A DNA stretch of 64,000 bases from an uncultured Stenotrophomonas sp. GTDB taxonomy: Bacteria; Pseudomonadota; Gammaproteobacteria; Xanthomonadales; Xanthomonadaceae. The translations under genes and the position numbers were made by a program. The DNA lies in the NCBI GenBank assembly GCA_900078405.1, contig FLTS01000001.1:2442626-2506625 (forward strand), read 5' to 3'. Positions 45,802 through 55,900 of this stretch are shown piece by piece. The notes under the pieces are model-generated. The model was not told where the DNA came from and did not search any database. It worked only from the letters and a program-made list of their open reading frames with translations. Numbering within the stretch: the first letter of the stretch is position 1; the number at the start of each line of letters is the position of its first letter.

Positions 45802-47925
45802 ATGACGCGGAGCAAACGGTATTTCCCGGTGGGTGGATGGGCGATGGTGTTGCCGGCCGTGGCGTTGGCCGGCCCGGCACCCGCCGTACTGGACGCCGTG
45901 CAGGTGCAGGCGGTGCGGGTGCACGCCGTCGATGACTTCGAGCTGCCCGCCTCGATGACCACCATCGACGTGGACGCGGCCGGCAACGGCCGCGGCGCGC
46001 TGGTGTCCGAGGCCATGAACGGCGTGCCGGGCCTGCTGGCGCGCGAGCGGCAGAACCTCGCGCAGGACACCCAGCTGTCGATCCGCGGCTTCGGCGCGCG
46101 TTCCACTTTCGGGGTGCGCGGCGTGCGCCTGCTGGTCGACGGCATGCCGGCGAGCATGCCCGATGGCCAGGGCCAGCTGTCGCACTTCAACCTGCTCGGC
46201 GCCGAGCGCATCGAGGTGTTGCGTGGGCCGTTCTCGGCGCTGTACGGCAACTCTTCCGGCGGCGTGGTGCAACTGTGGAGCGCCGATGGCCAGGCGGGCG
46301 ACCCGTGGCGGCTGCGCACCGCCGTCGGCAACGACAACAGCTTCAGCCTGGGCCTGCAGCTTCGTGGGCAGGCCGACGCCATGCACTACAACATCGCCGC
46401 CAGCCACTACCGCACCGAGGGCTGGCGCGAACACGGCGCGGCTCGGCGGGAATCGCTCAATGCACGACTGGGTTTCGACCTCGCGCCGGGGCAGCGGCTG
46501 GACCTGCTGTTCAACGTCCTCGACGCCCCGCACGCGCAGGACCCGCTGGGCCTGACCCGCGAACAGGTGCGCGACGATCCGCGGCAGGCCACTGCGGTGG
46601 CGACCCAGTACGACACCCGCAAGTCGGTGCGGCAGGCACAGGCCGGCGTGGTCTACACACTGGACCGCGAGCGCCAGACCTGGCGGCTGATGGCCCATGC
46701 CGGACAGCGCACGGTCGAGCAGTTCCTGGCGATCCCGCCGGCGCCGCAGGCCAGCCCGCTGCATTCGGGCGGGGTGATCGACCTGGACGGCGGTTATGGC
46801 GGCGTGGACGCGCGCTGGGCCTGGCATGGCGCGCTGGCCGGCCGGCCGCTGGAACTGGTGGTAGGCGCCAATGCCGACCGCCAGCGGCAGCACCGCACCG
46901 GTCACGAGAACTTCGCCGGCGATGCGCTGGGCGTCAAGGGCCGGTTGCGCCGCGACCAGCGTGACCGGGTCGGCAACATGGATCGGTTCGCGCAGGTCTG
47001 GTGGCGGTTCGCGCCGCGCTGGTCGCTGCTGGCCGGCGTGCGCCACAGCCGGGTGCGTTTCCGTTCCGACGACCACTACGTCACCGCCGACAACCCCGAC
47101 GACAGTGGCCGCCGCGACTATGCAGCCACCACGCCGGTGGCCGGGCTGGTGTTCCGTGCCGGTGACGACCTGCGCCTGTATGCCTCGGCCGGGCGCGGCT
47201 TCGAGACACCGACCTTCAACGAGCTGGGCTATCGCGCCGATGGTGGCGCCGGACTGGCGCTGGACCTGTCCCCAGCCACCAGCCGCAACCTCGAACTCGG
47301 CGCCAAGTGGCGCAGCCAGGCCGGTGCGCGGCTGGAACTGGCGCTGTTCCGCGCCGACACCGACGACGAACTGGCCGTGGCCGCCAACAGCGGTGGCCGC
47401 AGCAGTTATCGCAACCTCGGCGCGACCCGCCGCCAGGGTGTGGAGCTGGGCTGGCGGCAGCCGATCGGTGAAACCGGGCAACTGCAGCTGGCCTGGACCT
47501 GGCTGCAGGCCACGGTGCGCGAGGGCTACCTGACCTGCACCGGTCTGCCCGCGCCCTGCACCAAGCCGCGCAATCCGGTGGCGGCCGGCACCGCGCTGCC
47601 GGGCGTGCCGCGCCAGCAACTGTTCGCGCGCTGGCACTGGCAACCGGGGCCGTGGCAGCTGGCGGTCGAAACCGTGGCGGCCGCCGCCACCCCCGCCAGC
47701 GACCTCGGCGATGCCCGCGCGCCCGGCTACGGGCTGCTGAACCTGGAAGCCGCCCGGCAATGGCCGACCACGCGCGGCCCGCTGCGCCTGTTCGCGCGCG
47801 TGGACAACCTGCTGGACCGGCGCTACATCGGCTCGGTCATCGTCAACGACGGCAACCGGCGCTATTACGAGCCCGGGCCGGGGCGTGGCTGGACGCTGGG
47901 CCTGGAATGGCAGTGGACGCGGTAA
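45802..47925 (+). CDS. TonB-dependent outer-membrane receptor
   Basis: Receptor of 707 aa with a signal peptide ending near LAGPAPA. The plug domain starts about residue 45 (EAMNGVPGLLARERQNL, LSIRGFGARSTFGVRGVRLL, GAERIEVLRGPFSALYGNSS). A 22-strand type barrel ends in an aromatic residue pattern (GLEWQWTR). NLLDRRYIGSVIVNDGNRRYY is typical of siderophore or cofactor receptors. The ligand cannot be told. It diverges from tyrB and stands alone before a repeat-rich gap. Confidence 0.88.
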   Translation: MTRSKRYFPVGGWAMVLPAVALAGPAPAVLDAVQVQAVRVHAVDDFELPASMTTIDVDAAGNGRGALVSEAMNGVPGLLARERQNLAQDTQLSIRGFGARSTFGVRGVRLLVDGMPASMPDGQGQLSHFNLLGAERIEVLRGPFSALYGNSSGGVVQLWSADGQAGDPWRLRTAVGNDNSFSLGLQLRGQADAMHYNIAASHYRTEGWREHGAARRESLNARLGFDLAPGQRLDLLFNVLDAPHAQDPLGLTREQVRDDPRQATAVATQYDTRKSVRQAQAGVVYTLDRERQTWRLMAHAGQRTVEQFLAIPPAPQASPLHSGGVIDLDGGYGGVDARWAWHGALAGRPLELVVGANADRQRQHRTGHENFAGDALGVKGRLRRDQRDRVGNMDRFAQVWWRFAPRWSLLAGVRHSRVRFRSDDHYVTADNPDDSGRRDYAATTPVAGLVFRAGDDLRLYASAGRGFETPTFNELGYRADGGAGLALDLSPATSRNLELGAKWRSQAGARLELALFRADTDDELAVAANSGGRSSYRNLGATRRQGVELGWRQPIGETGQLQLAWTWLQATVREGYLTCTGLPAPCTKPRNPVAAGTALPGVPRQQLFARWHWQPGPWQLAVETVAAAATPASDLGDARAPGYGLLNLEAARQWPTTRGPLRLFARVDNLLDRRYIGSVIVNDGNRRYYEPGPGRGWTLGLEWQWTR

Positions 47926-47972
47926 GAATCAGGGACGAGTGGAGAGGAACGGGAAACGAGTGAAAGCACAGC

Positions 47973-48092
47973 GGCAGGTCGGGGTTGCATCCCGATGCAC
48001 GGCGCAGGGTGGACATGGCACGTCGGGGGCGTAGCCCGGCACGGGGCCGTACCGGGAAAATCCCATGCGGGGCGAGTCCCGCATCCACAGTT
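47973..48092. repeat. Compound REP cluster
   Basis: GCAGGTCGGGGTTGCATCCC, then GTCGGGGGCGTAGCCCGGC, then the GGGGCCGTACCGGGAAAATCCC core and the arm ATGCGGGGCGAGTCCCGCAT. Two subtypes are fused or nested here. It fills most of the gap between the receptor and eda. Confidence 0.65.
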
Positions 48093-48101
48093 GCCGCTGC
48101 C

Positions 48102-48740
48102 TCAGCCGGGCAATACCGCCGCTTCGCGCGCCAGCCGTTCGATGCCGGCCCAGTCGCGGGCCTGCAGCAGCTCGTGCGTGGTCAGCCACGAGCCACCCAC
48201 GCACAGCACGTTGGGCAGGTGCAGGAATTGCGATGCGGTCTGCGCGCTGATGCCGCCGGTGGGGCAGAAGCGCACGTCGCTGAACGGGCCGTTCCAGGCC
48301 GACAGCATCGCCGCGCCGCCGGCCTGCACCGCCGGGAAGAACTTGAAGGTGTCCAGCCCGTGCTCCAGCCCGCGCATCAGCTCGGAGGATGTCGCCACGC
48401 CCGGCAGCAGCGGCAGGTCGGTATCGCGTGCGGCGGCATACAGCCAGTCGGTGGCGCCCGGCGACACCGCGAAGCGGCCACCGGCGGCCTTCACCTGTTC
48501 CATCTGCGCGGCACTCAGCACGGTGCCGGCGCCGACCACCGCATCCGGCACCGCCTCGGCCATCGCCTTGATCGCGGCCATCGCGGTGGCGGTGCGCAGC
48601 GTCACCTCGATCACCGGCAGGCCACCGCGGAACAGCGACTGCGCCACCTGCACCGCGTCGTCCACGTCGCCGGGGGTGAACACCGGGATCACCGGCGCCA
48701 GCTTGAGCATGGCGCGCACGCGCGGGTCAGCGCCGGACAT
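48102..48740 (-). CDS. eda: KDPG aldolase
   Basis: Enzyme of the Entner-Doudoroff and uronate pathways (212 aa) that splits 2-keto-3-deoxy-6-phosphogluconate into pyruvate and glyceraldehyde-3-phosphate. The Schiff-base lysine is K133 in DTFKFFPA and the general acid/base is E45 in VIEVTLRT, the same numbers as in E. coli Eda. Trimer-forming and phosphate-binding segments (GAGTVLSAAQM, CPTGGISAQT) are present. It overlaps kdgK by 14 bases and forms an operon with it. Confidence 0.95.
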   Translation of the reverse strand: MSGADPRVRAMLKLAPVIPVFTPGDVDDAVQVAQSLFRGGLPVIEVTLRTATAMAAIKAMAEAVPDAVVGAGTVLSAAQMEQVKAAGGRFAVSPGATDWLYAAARDTDLPLLPGVATSSELMRGLEHGLDTFKFFPAVQAGGAAMLSAWNGPFSDVRFCPTGGISAQTASQFLHLPNVLCVGGSWLTTHELLQARDWAGIERLAREAAVLPG

Positions 48741-49749
48741 CGAACCTGCCCTCGCCCACCAGCGCCATCACCTCGGCCACGCCGACCGGGTTGAAGTCGC
48801 CGGGAATGGAATGCTTCAGGCAGCCGGCGGCCAGCCCGAAGCGGATCGTCGCCTCGGCGTCGAAGCCTTCGATCAGGCCATGCAGCACGCCGGCGGCGAA
48901 GGCGTCGCCGCCGCCGATGCGGTCGACGATGCCGGTCAGCTGTTCCTGCGGCGCCACCGCGCGGGTGCCGTCGCGGCCCAGCAGCATCGCGCCCAGCGAA
49001 TGGTGGCCGACGCTGTGCGCCGTGCGCTGGGTGCAGGCCAGGTATTGCAGGCGCGGGAACGCGGCGAATGCCATTGCCGCAGCCGCGTCCACGCGTGACT
49101 GCGCGTCGGCCTGCGTGAACTCGCCGCCCAGCACCACGCCGATGTCGCGGTGGTCGGCGAAGACGATGTGCGCGCAGTCGAACAGGTCGCGCAGGATCGC
49201 CCTGGCGTCGCCACCCCAGCGCTCCCACAGCTTCGGCCGGAAGTTGCCGTCGAAGGACACCTTGATGCCCAGCGCGCAGGCCGCGCGCGCGGCGTCCAGC
49301 GTGGCGCGCGCCGCTTCCGCGCCCAGCGCCGGGCTGATCCCGGACAGGTGCAGCCATTGCGCGCCCTGCAGCAACACCGGCCAGTCGTAGCTGTCCGCAC
49401 GCGCGTTGGCGAAGGCCGAGTCGGCGCGGTCATAGACCACTTCGCTGGGCCGGTGGCCGGCACCGGTGGTCAGGAAGTACAGGCCCATGCGGCCTTCTTC
49501 GCGGCGCACGCGCGAGGTATCCACGCCATGCTTGCGCAACTCACCGGCCACCGCCGCGCCGAGCGGGTTGTCGGCGACCACGCCGACCATCGCCACGGCG
49601 TGGCCGAAATGCGCCAGCGACACGCCGACGTTGGCCTCGGCGCCACCGCAGTGCACGTCCAGCGACGGGTTCTGCAGCAGCAGCTGGTGGCCGGGGGCGC
49701 CGAGCCGCAGCAGCAGCTCGCCGAAACAGACAACACGCGGGGAATGCAT
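48727..49749 (-). CDS. kdgK: 2-keto-3-deoxygluconate kinase
   Basis: PfkB-family sugar kinase (340 aa) that phosphorylates 2-keto-3-deoxygluconate to KDPG, the substrate of the neighbouring aldolase. PfkB motifs are GGAEANVGVSLAHFG near the N-terminus and the catalytic GGGDAFAAGVLHGLIEG near 280. The start MHSPRVVCFGELLLRL has GGAGTCCC just upstream. The pairing kdgK-eda points to uronate or acidic-polysaccharide catabolism. An operator-like site lies 50 bases upstream. Confidence 0.93.
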   Translation of the reverse strand: MHSPRVVCFGELLLRLGAPGHQLLLQNPSLDVHCGGAEANVGVSLAHFGHAVAMVGVVADNPLGAAVAGELRKHGVDTSRVRREEGRMGLYFLTTGAGHRPSEVVYDRADSAFANARADSYDWPVLLQGAQWLHLSGISPALGAEAARATLDAARAACALGIKVSFDGNFRPKLWERWGGDARAILRDLFDCAHIVFADHRDIGVVLGGEFTQADAQSRVDAAAAMAFAAFPRLQYLACTQRTAHSVGHHSLGAMLLGRDGTRAVAPQEQLTGIVDRIGGGDAFAAGVLHGLIEGFDAEATIRFGLAAGCLKHSIPGDFNPVGVAEVMALVGEGRFDVRR

Positions 49750-49798
49750 CGGGACTCCAGTCGCAGGTCGGGGGTTCGCCGGCATGATGGCACGATAA

Positions 49799-49816
49799 TT
49801 TGACCATCGGTGTCAT
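49799..49816. promoter_or_regulatory. Operator-like site A (kdgK side)
   Basis: TTTGACCATCGGTGTCAT contains the inverted halves TGAC and GTCA seven bases apart. It matches 17 of 18 bases of site B and lies 50 bases before kdgK. It is probably the binding site of a LacI- or GntR-type regulator that is not encoded in the window. Confidence 0.6.
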
Positions 49817-49878
49817 GTGGCCCGGGTGTCCCTTCGTGGCGCCCGGATACAGTCCCGGAATGTCCCAAAGACAATGGG

Positions 49879-49910
49879 TTGCAGCGATTCGCCCCTCTGT
49901 TGCGCTGCAA
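49879..49910. promoter_or_regulatory. Inverted repeat between kdgK and the receptor
   Basis: TTGCAGCG and CGCTGCAA are perfect complements 16 bases apart. They lie between the two operator-like sites. This may be a second regulator site or an mRNA hairpin in the kdgK leader. Confidence 0.45.
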
Positions 49911-49944
49911 GATGCCCGCCTCCGGAAGTCCTGCTAGTTTCGGT

Positions 49945-49962
49945 TTTGACCAGCGGTGTCAT
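49945..49962. promoter_or_regulatory. Operator-like site B and receptor promoter
   Basis: TTTGACCAGCGGTGTCAT repeats site A with one change. A possible -10 TATAAC lies at 49973-49978, so the site would cover the -35 area and suit repression. The receptor start is about 40 bases downstream of the -10. Confidence 0.6.
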
Positions 49963-50018
49963 TGACCGCGGGTATAACGAATTCATACCGCATGTTGGCC
50001 TTTGGAGAGGGGAAGCAC

Positions 50019-52763
50019 ATGTATTCCTGCCGCAAGCAGAACAAGACACCGGTTACCTTGCTCGCACTGTCGATCAGCCTGGCGTTGGCCGGTACCGCCG
50101 CCGCCCAGGATGCCGGCACCGCCGCGACCGAACTGGACACCGTGACCGTCACCGGCTACCGCGCCAGCGTCGAGAAGGCGCTGGACATCAAGCGTGGCGA
50201 GGCCGGCATGGTCGATGCCATCGTCGCCGAGGACATCGGCAAGTTCCCGGACAGCAACCTGGCCGAATCGCTGCAGCGCATCCCGGGCGTGGTCATCACC
50301 CGTGACGGCGGCGAAGGCCGGCAGATCACCGTGCGCGGCCTCGGCCCGGACTTCACCCGCGTGCGCATCAATGGCATGGAGGCGCTGAGCACCGTCGGCA
50401 GCAGCGACGGCCAGGGCGGCACCAACCGCAGCCGCGGCTTCGACTTCAACGTGTTCGCCTCGGACTTGTTCTCGCAGCTGGTTGCGCGCAAGACCGCCTC
50501 GGCCGACGTGGACGAGGGCTCGCTGGGCGCCACCGTCGACCTGCGCACCGCGCGCCCGTTCGACTACGACGGGCTGACCATCGTCGGCAATGTGCAGGGT
50601 GCCTACAACGACGCCTCCGAATCGGCGATGCCGCGCTTTGCAGGGTTGATCGCCAACAGCTGGGCCGACGGCAAGGTCGGCGCGCTGCTGTCGGTGGCCT
50701 ATTCCGAACGCGACACGGTGGAAGAAGGCACCGGTACCGTGCGCTGGGCCGGCGGCACCACCAACGGCGGCTTCAACCCCGACTCCGCATTCACCGATGC
50801 ATTGCGCTCGGACGTCTATGCGCCGCGCTTCCCGCGCTACACGCTGATGGAGCATGACCAGAAGCGCCTGGGCGTGACCGGCGCGCTGCAGTTCAAGCCC
50901 AGCGACCGCACCAGCTTCAACCTCGATGCGCTGTACTCGAAGATCGACGCCAAGCGCGACGAGAAGTACATCGAGGCCAATGGCCTGAGCAAGTCCGATG
51001 CACTGGGCAAGCGCGAGATCTTGGTCAACGACGGCGAGGTGCGCAACGGCGCGCTGGTCTATGCACAGATGGACAACGTCGACATCCGCGCCGAGAACCG
51101 CCATGACGAATGGAGCACGGACTTCTACCAGCTCAGCCTCGACGGCGAGCACAAGCTGACCGACAGCTTCACCATCACCGGCAAGATCGGCACCTCGAAG
51201 TCCAAGCACGAGAACCCGGTCCAGGCCACCATCATGATGGACAAGCTGAACGTGCAGGGCTACAGCTACGACTACCGCAACAGCCTGACCCAGCCGGTGT
51301 TCAACTACGGCATCGATCCGACCGATCCGACCGGCTGGACCCTGTCCACCATCCGCATGCGCCAGAACTACGTGACCAACGAGTTCGACAATGGGCAACT
51401 GGAGTTCAACTGGGTTGCCGGTCCGTCGTTCACCCTGGCCGGCGGCGTGCAGGCCAAGGACTACAGCTTCGAGTCGATGGAGCGTCGCCGCGGCAGCGAA
51501 ACCTCGGTACCCAATTTCAGCAGCGGTGACCGGATCGTGCCTGCGGACATGACCGAGTTGGCCAGTCTCAACGGCCTGAGCGGCTCGCCCGGCAAGTGGG
51601 TGGTACCCGATTTTGACGCCATTGCCAGCCTGTTCGACATCTTCAGCAACGAAGGCACGTTCGCACTGGCCGACTATGCCGCCAGCATGCGCAGCGTGGA
51701 GGAGCAGGACCGCAGTGGCTGGTTGATGGGCCAGTTCTCCACCGAGATTGGTTCGATCCCGCTGTACGGCAACGTCGGCGTGCGTTACGTCAAGACCAAG
51801 CAGACGTCTTCGGGTATCGCCACCGCCAGTGGCACTCCGGTGGCGACCACGGTCAGCCGCGAGTACAGCGACACCCTGCCGTCGCTGAACCTGGTGGCCG
51901 AGCTCACCCCGGACTTCCTGGTGCGCTTCGCCGCGGCCAAGGTGATGTCGCGCCCGGGCCTGGGCAGCCTGACCCCGGGTGTGACGGTCAACGTCAGCGG
52001 CAGTGCCAGGACCGTCAGCGGTGGCAACCCGTTCCTCGACCCGGTGCGCGCCAAGAGCTACGACCTGGGCTTCGAGTGGTATTTCGATGCAGGTGCCATG
52101 CTTGGCGCGACGCTGTTCTACAAGGACATCGACAGTTTCATCCAGAACACCCGCGAGAGCCGCGTCTACGCCGACAGCGGCCTGCCGGCCAACCTGCTCG
52201 AAGGCACCACGGCCAGCCCCACCGACGAGTTCGTATTCACCGTGCCGATCAACACCCCCGGCGGCAAGCTGCAGGGCGTGGAGTTCAACTACGTGCAGCC
52301 GTTCACCTTCCTGCCGGGCAAGTGGTCCAACCTCGGCGCGCAGCTGAACTACACCTACGTCGATTCCGACATCCAGTACCTGCTGTCCTCCGGCGCGGCC
52401 GCGCAGAAGGCGGCGATGACCGGGCAGTCGAAGAACTCGTGGAACGCCACGCTGTTCTACGAAGGTGACCGCTTCTCCGGGCGCGTATCGGCCACCAACC
52501 GCAACGACTACCTGATCCAGGTGCCGGGCACCGAGGCCGGCTTCAACAGCGAGGCCAACGGCGTGCACGGGCAGAGCGGCAGCACCATCGTCGATGCCTC
52601 GCTGCACTACCGCATCAACGACCGCCTGGAAGTCAGCCTGGAGGGCGCCAACCTGACCAACGAGGCGCAGGAGTCGTGGGTGGCCAACCCGTCGGTGTCG
52701 CTGCCGCTGGAGTACAGCCAGACCGGCCGTACCTACACGGTGGGCCTGCGCTACAGGTTCTGA
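50019..52763 (+). CDS. TonB-dependent receptor, large carbohydrate type
   Basis: Outer-membrane receptor (914 aa). The signal peptide ends near GTAAAQD, followed by a TonB-box-like ELDTVTVTGYRAS. The plug region DAIVAEDIGKFPDSNLAESL and RVRINGMEAL is typical of the large polysaccharide receptors of Xanthomonas and Caulobacter. The C-terminus YTVGLRYRF ends in the insertion-signal phenylalanine. GGAGAGGGGAAG precedes the start. By position it should take up oligosaccharides for the KdgK-Eda route; the actual ligand is an inference. A hairpin terminator follows. Confidence 0.9.
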   Translation: MYSCRKQNKTPVTLLALSISLALAGTAAAQDAGTAATELDTVTVTGYRASVEKALDIKRGEAGMVDAIVAEDIGKFPDSNLAESLQRIPGVVITRDGGEGRQITVRGLGPDFTRVRINGMEALSTVGSSDGQGGTNRSRGFDFNVFASDLFSQLVARKTASADVDEGSLGATVDLRTARPFDYDGLTIVGNVQGAYNDASESAMPRFAGLIANSWADGKVGALLSVAYSERDTVEEGTGTVRWAGGTTNGGFNPDSAFTDALRSDVYAPRFPRYTLMEHDQKRLGVTGALQFKPSDRTSFNLDALYSKIDAKRDEKYIEANGLSKSDALGKREILVNDGEVRNGALVYAQMDNVDIRAENRHDEWSTDFYQLSLDGEHKLTDSFTITGKIGTSKSKHENPVQATIMMDKLNVQGYSYDYRNSLTQPVFNYGIDPTDPTGWTLSTIRMRQNYVTNEFDNGQLEFNWVAGPSFTLAGGVQAKDYSFESMERRRGSETSVPNFSSGDRIVPADMTELASLNGLSGSPGKWVVPDFDAIASLFDIFSNEGTFALADYAASMRSVEEQDRSGWLMGQFSTEIGSIPLYGNVGVRYVKTKQTSSGIATASGTPVATTVSREYSDTLPSLNLVAELTPDFLVRFAAAKVMSRPGLGSLTPGVTVNVSGSARTVSGGNPFLDPVRAKSYDLGFEWYFDAGAMLGATLFYKDIDSFIQNTRESRVYADSGLPANLLEGTTASPTDEFVFTVPINTPGGKLQGVEFNYVQPFTFLPGKWSNLGAQLNYTYVDSDIQYLLSSGAAAQKAAMTGQSKNSWNATLFYEGDRFSGRVSATNRNDYLIQVPGTEAGFNSEANGVHGQSGSTIVDASLHYRINDRLEVSLEGANLTNEAQESWVANPSVSLPLEYSQTGRTYTVGLRYRF

Positions 52764-52770
52764 TGCTGCA

Positions 52771-52803
52771 AACCCTTCCCGGCGCAATGCCGGGAAGGGC
52801 TTC
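52771..52803 (+). terminator. Terminator-like hairpin after the receptor gene
   Basis: An 11-bp stem (CCCTTCCCGGC / GCCGGGAAGGG) with a GCAAT loop; only a weak T-run (CTTCC). It may attenuate reading into the LamG gene. Confidence 0.6.
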
Positions 52804-52903
52804 CGATGGTGCGACGCAGGATGTGATGACGCAGGTGCGTCGCTAACTTGGCCCACCGCGCGCGGAACCGGCATGCCGCCCGCCTGCTTCCAAGAGACGC
52901 ACG

Positions 52904-55900
52904 ATGTCACCCCACCCCACCCGCCGTACCCTCGGTCTGCTGTTGCTGGTTTCCGCGCTGTCCGCCGCTCTCCCGGCGGCGGCGCACTCTTCCTCGCCGG
53001 AACTGCTGTTCCATGTCTCCGCCGACGACGGCTTCGTCGCCGACGTGGCGCGGGGCGATGCCGTCCCCAATTTCCGCGACAAGGTGGCGCTGGTCGACGA
53101 CGGCATGCACGGCCGCGCGATCCAGTGGCAGGACGATGGCGTGCTGTCGTGGAACGCGCCGGGCAACATCCGCGCCGAACGCGGCACGCTGTCGTTCTTC
53201 TGGCGCTCGCGCTACGCGGTGGGCGAGGCGCCGTTCGTGATCTTCCGCGTCGGTTATGCCGACCACAGCAGCTGGGACATGGCGTGGCTGCGCATCGACT
53301 GGAACGGCCACGGCTTCGACGCCTTCGTCACCGACGCCAACCTCGCCCGTACCCGTGTTTCCTTCCGGCTGGAGACGAATCCGGCGCCGGAGCAGTGGCA
53401 ACACATCGCTTTTGCCTGGGACGAGGACAAGGGCGTGCGCCTGTTCCTCGACGGCAGGGAGGTGGCGCGTGCCGTCGCCACCGGCGACTACGACGCCGCG
53501 CTGGACCAGCTCGGCCTGGCCGGGCGGGTGATGGCGCCGTACCAGGTGCAGAGCCGGTACAACTTCCTGCGCGGCAGCGATTTCGACGAGATCCGCGTCC
53601 ATGACCGCATGCTCGATGCCGCAGGCGTGGCCGCGCTGGCGCGCAATGCGCAGCCGCGCAGCGGCGAGCCGGCCACCGTTTCGCAACGCGCGTGGTGGCA
53701 CCGCCACGGCTGGGATGGCGCGCCGCCGCCGTTGCTGGCCACGCCGGTGACGACGATCCGCAAGGTCGAGTTCGCCGACGTGAAGGACAAGAAGCAGTGG
53801 ATGTGGAAGGGCACCGACGGCATCGCCGAAACCACGTGGCCCGGCGTCTACAACCGCTCGCGCCTGCCCGGCCGCGACGACTACTACCAGCTGCCGGACT
53901 GGAACACCTACGTCGAGGGCGGGCAAAACCTCGACCTGACCGTGCCTGATGGCGAAACCGTCAACCGCATCGAAATCCGCGGCGCGGCATTCGGTGAACT
54001 GCGGGGCAGCGCCGGCACCCTGTTCACCCGTCCGCGCGGCCTAGTACGCAGCGTCGACGAATTCGCCGCGCAGACCGGCGGCACGCTGCGCTTCGCCAAC
54101 GCCGAACAGGAAACGCCAATACAGGAAATCTGGGGCTACCGGGTCAGTGACGCGGCCGAGCCGCAAGGCACGGTCAAGCAGCGCTACATCATCGACAGCA
54201 AGGTGCTGCCGGACTACACCAACCTTGCCGTGCTGCGCGATTACATCGAAGGACGCTTTGCCCCGGATGAGCGCAGTACGGTGATGGCGCTGCCGAAGGG
54301 TGCCGGTTCACGCATGCGCCCCACCGGCTCGCTGCCGGCGCACCCGCAACCCATCGTGCACGTGCTGGTGCCGTCCGGCGTCGGCGACGCACCGGCGGCG
54401 CAGCCGCTGATCCGCAGCTGGGCCTACAGCTGGGAGAACATGCACGACGGCCTGGACGGCGTGGCCATCGATATTCCCGCGCTGGACCTGCCGGCCACGC
54501 ACGACGGCCCCGGCGGCGGCGTGATTCCGCTGGACATCCGCATCAAGGATCCGATCTGGCCGGCGCGCGACATGATCGACGTGTCGGTGTCGGTGAAGCC
54601 GGGGCAGGCGCGCACGCTGTGGCTGGACCTGCGCGACCGCATCCTCACCGCCGACAGCCTGTGGATCGCCATCGCCTCGGCCGCGCCCGGCTTCAACGCC
54701 ACCTCGCTGGACGGTGCCGAAGTGCGGCTGGTGTTCAAGGACCGCAAGGAGGCGATCACCGAACACGTTGCCGACCGCTTCAACCAGGTGCGCGACAACT
54801 GGGCCTTCCTGGTCGAGGAGCACACCACCTCCAAGCGCCAGCGCCTGTATGCGCGCGTGTATGCCGACCTGAGCGACCTGCTGCGGGTCGATCCGGAGCA
54901 CGAACTGGGCCGGCTGTACTGGAACTACATCAGCTACAACAGCCAGGGCCGGCCGCCGTTCACCCAGCCGCAGCCGCCGAAGGGCGTGCCGCTGTGGGCG
55001 TTCCGGCAGGTGGAGGAGCTGAAGTACGTGCGCCGCTTCGTCGACTGGTGGATCGACAACCGCCAGGTCGGCTACGGCGATTTCGGCGGCGGCATCTCCG
55101 ACGACACCGACCTCACCCAGCAATGGCCGGGGCTGGCACTGATGGGCGTGGAGCCGGAGCGGCTCAATGCCTCGCTGACCGCGCTGTCCGATGCGGTGTA
55201 CCGCAACGGCATGTTCGCCAACGGCCTGAGCAGCATCGAGACCGACGAACTGCACGCCTACGAGGAAGGCATCAACGCCAACAGCGCGATGCTCTACCTC
55301 AACTGGGGCGATCCGCTGACCGTCGAGCGGTTGATGGAAACGGTCAAGGCCTTCGACGAGCGCATCGTCCTGCCCAATCCGCAGGGCCACCTGCTGTTCT
55401 CCAGCAACTGGTACGGCGGCAACAAGGTCTACCGCGAGCCGAACTGGCAGTGGCAGAAGCCGTATTCGTTCCCGGCGCTGCATCCGGCATTCCTGATCGG
55501 CGAATACAACGCGGACCCGACCGGTCGCAAGCTGGTCACCGGCCTGGCCGACGGCTACCTCGCCCACGCCTACCGCGACGACAAGGGCCGTTGGGCGCTG
55601 CCGAACGAGATCAACTGGGCCACCGGCGCCACCCGCGGCGGCGAGCTGAACCAGGGTTCGGGCGGCGGCGACGTCATGCACACCTTCTGGGCGGCATGGC
55701 GCTGGAGCGGCGACGACAAATACCTGAAGGCGCTGGATTACCGCGTGGTGCGCGGCGGCCCCGGCGCGCTGTCCAACCTTGGTGAGAACTTCATCGACGT
55801 GCTCGGCCGCCAGCAGGACTGGGGCCGGCAGTTGCTGGCCGATGCCGACAAGGGGGGCGCCGGTTTTGCCAACGTCGTTGCATGGCAAACCAGTGGCGAC

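Noticed and set aside
50044..50058. A further operator-like GACACCGGTTACC near the start of the large receptor gene
   Set aside because: It resembles site C but lies inside the signal-peptide coding region, does not match sites A and B beyond seven bases, and is explained by codons.
49983..52910. A 975-codon frame opposite the large receptor gene
   Set aside because: It is His/Val/Gln/Arg-rich with no domains, antisense to a clear TonB-dependent receptor.
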